A program made the position numbers and the translations under genes. Source: an uncultured Chloroflexota bacterium (GTDB taxonomy: Bacteria > Chloroflexota > Anaerolineae > UBA4142 > SHND01). Taken from it: 43,480 nt of DNA. This document shows positions 41,197 through 43,480 of the stretch, in pieces. The notes below the pieces were generated by a model. It was not told the origin of the DNA. It saw nothing but the letters and a program-made list of their open reading frames with translations, and ran no database searches. The stretch lies in contig CALMZO010000445.1 in the NCBI GenBank assembly GCA_937870825.1, forward strand, positions 1 to 43,480, given 5' to 3'. How positions within the stretch are numbered: position 1 is the stretch's first letter; the number at the start of each line of letters is the position of its first letter.

Positions 41197-41876
41197 GCAC
41201 GCGGCACACTCGTCAACCGAATCCCCGCGCCCTTGACTTTATATTTCACATTCACTGCAATCAACAGCGCCGTTAATGTTTCCACCGCAATCGCGTTCGC
41301 CAACACGCCAACATCGAACGCGTCAATCCCCGCTTGCGCGCACAAGGCGACCACTTTTTCGCGCGCGTCCTTGTCGCCGCCACACACCAACACATCCGAA
41401 TCAATTTTCGCGTCTTCGCTCTCTAGTTTTTCGGGCGAGATATTTTGAAACGCCGCGACGACGCGCGTACGTTCGCCAAAAAATTCTTGAATCTCTGCCG
41501 TTATCGAAGCTTTGGCGGGAATTTTTGCGCGCGTCTTTTTTTCGGGGTCGAGCGACGACGCAATGTTGATGACGATTTTTTCCTGGACTGCTTCTTTCAA
41601 ATCCTCCAGAATCGGCTGCATCCCATTGTACGGCACGGACAACAAAACAATGTCGCCCTGTTTTGCCGCGTCGCGATTGGATGTACCCGAAACGTTCTGT
41701 AAATTCAAGCGCGCGTTCAACGCGTTCGCCGCGTCTGCCCCGCGCTGCGCGTCACGCGAGCCGAGGATGACAGGCACGCCCGCTTTGGCAAAACGCGCCG
41801 CGAGCGCCGTGCCTTGTTTGCCCGTGCCGCCGATGATGGAGAGGATAGGTGATTGGGTGATTGGGTGATTAAGCAT
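41178..41876 (-). CDS. npdG: NADPH:F420 oxidoreductase
   Basis: 232 aa. N-terminal Rossmann motif IIGGTGKQGTALAARFAKAG, followed by ILGSRDAQRG, typical of NpdG/Fno, which moves hydride between NADPH and F420. The end LTALLIAVNVKYKVKGAGIRLT matches the family's C-terminus. The first residues MLNHPITQSP come from the GGTGATTG repeat (41847-41872), and the last ones from the GACGAAT repeat. It overlaps the four-helix-bundle gene by 8 bp. It links the F420 pool to NADPH for the adjacent LLM enzyme. Confidence 0.93.
   Translation of the reverse strand: MLNHPITQSPILSIIGGTGKQGTALAARFAKAGVPVILGSRDAQRGADAANALNARLNLQNVSGTSNRDAAKQGDIVLLSVPYNGMQPILEDLKEAVQEKIVINIASSLDPEKKTRAKIPAKASITAEIQEFFGERTRVVAAFQNISPEKLESEDAKIDSDVLVCGGDKDAREKVVALCAQAGIDAFDVGVLANAIAVETLTALLIAVNVKYKVKGAGIRLTSVPRATTKDG
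41847..41872. repeat. GGTGATTG tandem repeat at the npdG start
   Basis: AGGTGATTGGGTGATTGGGT and another unit. On the minus strand it encodes NHPITQSPI of npdG and the stop codon of the neighbouring four-helix-bundle gene. Confidence 0.9.
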
Positions 41877-42243
41877 TTTTCTTTTGTACTCGTTTGCTTT
41901 TGATATATGCGTTCAGCATCGGCGCTAGTTTTGATAGATCGCCAATCATCTCCTGGTATGTTGGTTCTGTAACGAGTTCTCTCTTGCGAGCGCGGCACGC
42001 GAAAAATTTTGCTTCATACAATGAGCCACGCGAGTAATACAAGTGATTTATTTTTTCGCCAAAATGATAGCGTCCATAACTCTCTGCGATATTCGCGCCA
42101 ATCGAGTCCACGGCGCGTATCAACTGTTTGCCAACTGTATCTTGCGCCAATGGAGACCACGCACTCACAATCTCCCACCACTTGTCTGCAATCTCTTCTG
42201 CAAGTTTAAAAATCTCAATCTCCTCCAAGGATTGAACCGGCAT
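41869..42243 (-). CDS. Four-helix-bundle protein (23S rRNA IVP/Avd-like)
   Basis: 124 aa. GGAGGAG precedes the ATG. Helical pattern FKLAEEIADKWWEIVSAW, then GKQLIRAVDSIGANIAESYG and LYYSRGSLYEAKFFACRARK, typical of the TIGR02436-type four-helix-bundle family. The family includes proteins encoded in 23S rRNA intervening sequences and relatives of the Avd protein of diversity-generating retroelements. Here it is a normal gene in an F420 block, and I see no reverse transcriptase or rRNA nearby. Role unknown. Confidence 0.9.
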   Translation of the reverse strand: MPVQSLEEIEIFKLAEEIADKWWEIVSAWSPLAQDTVGKQLIRAVDSIGANIAESYGRYHFGEKINHLYYSRGSLYEAKFFACRARKRELVTEPTYQEMIGDLSKLAPMLNAYIKSKRVQKKNA

Positions 42244-42263
42244 TTACTCCTCCTTTGCAAACC

Positions 42264-42306
42264 ACACCAATCACCCACTCACCCAATCACCCAATCACCT
42301 ACTCAC
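42264..42306. repeat. CACCCAATC tandem array before the four-helix-bundle gene
   Basis: Five or so CAATCACCC/ACTCACCC units. They fill the gap between ssnA and the next gene, and the last codons of ssnA (RE and stop) are within them. Confidence 0.9.
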
Positions 42307-43480
42307 GCAATTCCTGCACTCTCTTCCACACACCGCGCGACAACTCTTGCGCTTTCGCCGTAATCGCGTCTTCATCCAACGTCAACACCACGCGGTCGTG
42401 CATCAACAATTTCCCGCCGCAAATTGTATCCGTCACATTCGAGCCGTCTACGCCAAAAATGACGTGCCAGGGAAAGTTGCCCGCGCTCAATTCCGTGAAC
42501 GGCGCGTAATCCAAAAGAATAATGTCTGCGTAGGCGCCGACGCTCAATTCGCCAACGGGCGCGCTCCAAAAGTTCGCGCAAATTTTTGCATTGTTCGCGT
42601 ACGCCATTTGAAACACTTGGTCCGCACCCATGACGCGCGGGTCACGTTGATGCGATTTGTGCAAGAGGTACGCCGTTTTCATTTCCGAAAACATATTATT
42701 GGAAAAACCATCGTTGCCCAAACCGACGGTGACGCCGTGCCGCAGCATGCCCAACACATTCGCGACGCCCACCGCGTTGTTCATATTCGAACGCGGTTGA
42801 TGTGAAACTTTTGTGTTGGTCTTTTTGAACAAATCAATTTCGCCAACGTCCACATGTACACAATGCGCCGCAATCGTTTTTGCGCCGAGAACGCCGCGCG
42901 CGTGTAACCGTTCGCCCACGCGCATTCCAAAATTTTGCGCCGCATCATCTTCATCCGAACTATCTTCGGCAACGTGAACATGAAACCCCGCGTCCATTCC
43001 ATCCAATTCCGTCAAACATTTTTCCAGCGTTTTATCCGAAACGGTAAACGACGCGTGAAGTCCGAACGTCGCAGCAACGCGCGCACCGCCCGTCGTTCGT
43101 CGTTCGTCGTTCGTCTTTTTCAAAAACCTCACATTTTCCCGAATCCCCGCCGCCGCGCCTTCCGCTCCATTTCTATCCGTCACCTCGTAACACAAACACG
43201 CGCGCAATCCGGATTCATTCACCGCGTCGGCAATCGCGTCGAGCGAACCGTCAATCGCGTTCGGCGACGCGTGATGGTCAATCAGCGTTGTCGTGCCATG
43301 TTTAATCGCGTCGAGCAAGCACACAAGCGCGCTGTACTGGCTATCTTCCAATGCGAGCGCGCGGTCAATTTTCCACCACAGTTTTTGCAAAATTTCGGGA
43401 AAATTTTTGGGCGGCGGTCCGGGCGGCAAAGCCATGCCGCGCGCGAACGCGCCGTAAAAATGTGTGTGCGCGCAAATGTT
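42299..43480 (-). CDS. ssnA: SsnA-type metal-dependent aminohydrolase, 5' truncated by the window
   Basis: The reading frame is open to the right edge (NICAHTHFYGAFARGMALPP), so the start is outside. Amidohydrolase superfamily: HTH metal motif, then HHASP, GFHVHVAED, AHCVHVD, SHQPRSNMNNAVG and GLGNDGFSNNMFSE, as in SsnA/chlorohydrolase-like proteins found with xanthine dehydrogenase-type enzymes and selenium-dependent purine catabolism loci. Substrate unknown. A GACGAAC repeat encodes TNDERRTTG in a loop (43090-43116), and the gene ends in the CACCCAATC array. Confidence 0.85.
   Translation of the reverse strand, partial: NICAHTHFYGAFARGMALPPGPPPKNFPEILQKLWWKIDRALALEDSQYSALVCLLDAIKHGTTTLIDHHASPNAIDGSLDAIADAVNESGLRACLCYEVTDRNGAEGAAAGIRENVRFLKKTNDERRTTGGARVAATFGLHASFTVSDKTLEKCLTELDGMDAGFHVHVAEDSSDEDDAAQNFGMRVGERLHARGVLGAKTIAAHCVHVDVGEIDLFKKTNTKVSHQPRSNMNNAVGVANVLGMLRHGVTVGLGNDGFSNNMFSEMKTAYLLHKSHQRDPRVMGADQVFQMAYANNAKICANFWSAPVGELSVGAYADIILLDYAPFTELSAGNFPWHVIFGVDGSNVTDTICGGKLLMHDRVVLTLDEDAITAKAQELSRGVWKRVQELRE
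43090..43116. repeat. GACGAAC tandem repeat inside ssnA
   Basis: CGTCGTTCGTCGTTCGTCGT and a partial copy encode TNDERRTTG on the minus strand, between two conserved segments. The frame is kept. Confidence 0.9.

Noticed and set aside
41869-42243. Possible diversity-generating retroelement, because the four-helix-bundle protein resembles Avd
   Set aside because: No reverse transcriptase, template repeat or variable repeat is visible nearby, and the family is also common as a stand-alone protein.

Overview
The window looks like a chromosomal segment of a Chloroflexota bacterium, probably Anaerolineae-like. I infer this from gene content: F420 biosynthesis, a B-family DNA polymerase beside a RecA-like protein, CoxG/CoxM-type molybdenum hydroxylase parts, DUF4058 and many GAF/PAS kinases. 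The DNA is GC-rich with very frequent CGCG runs. I see no rRNA, tRNA, IS element or CRISPR array. Both ends cut a gene: a molybdenum hydroxylase large subunit on the left and an SsnA-type amidohydrolase on the right.

Layout. (1) 1-2951, plus strand: molybdenum hydroxylase large subunit, then a small PBECR-like/DUF2283 pair. (2) 2985-6981, minus strand: membrane-anchored LuxR-type protein, RecA-like protein with no recognisable P-loop lysine, a small helical protein, a B-family DNA polymerase and a small membrane protein. A perfect TAGAAC-N4-GTTCTA palindrome lies just downstream of a good sigma70-type promoter at the head of this block. A one-mismatch copy lies directly upstream of the RecA-like gene. 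This looks like a damage-inducible (SOS-type) polymerase cassette and is the main candidate for an undescribed system here. (3) 7252-12190, plus: a secreted thermolysin-family protease, a PrsW-like membrane protein that has lost the catalytic motifs, and two hypothetical envelope-type proteins, closed by a strong terminator shared with the convergent block. (4) 12247-19616, minus: a phosphorelay operon of a very large hybrid histidine kinase, a single-domain receiver, a receiver-ParA/CpaE fusion and an Hpt-REC-REC-GGDEF protein. (5) 19758-24525, plus: an HD-GYP gene remnant, an exosortase (XrtO-like) with an EpsI-like tail, and a large VIT/VWA membrane protein ending in a PEP-CTERM signal, presumably its substrate. 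(6) 24571-32322, plus: a second HD-GYP remnant, an SDR, a LiaF-like protein, a DUF4399 lipoprotein, four small multi-pass membrane proteins and a NarX/NarL-type two-component system. (7) 43480-32386, minus: SsnA, four-helix-bundle protein, NADPH:F420 reductase, CofE, nitroreductase (likely a split FbiB C-terminal domain), CofD, CofC, an F420-type LLM oxidoreductase, a molybdenum hydroxylase FAD subunit, DUF4058, Gfo/Idh/MocA, ASCH, CoxG and a Nudix hydrolase.

A second theme is a large load of short tandem and palindromic repeats of several unrelated 7-9 bp units: GGTATCA/GGTAGCA, GACGAAT/GACGGAC, GGTGATTG, ACAGAGTAC, CACGAATAA, AGCGGATA, and CCCTCTCCC...GGGAGAGGG. They sit between genes, in frame inside loops of conserved enzymes, and at gene ends, where they supply start or stop codons. 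They resemble in style the STRR heptamer repeats known from filamentous cyanobacteria. Runs of 8-10 C or G also occur inside four intact genes.

Functions are assigned by recognising motifs and family signatures by eye. No alignment or database search was run.
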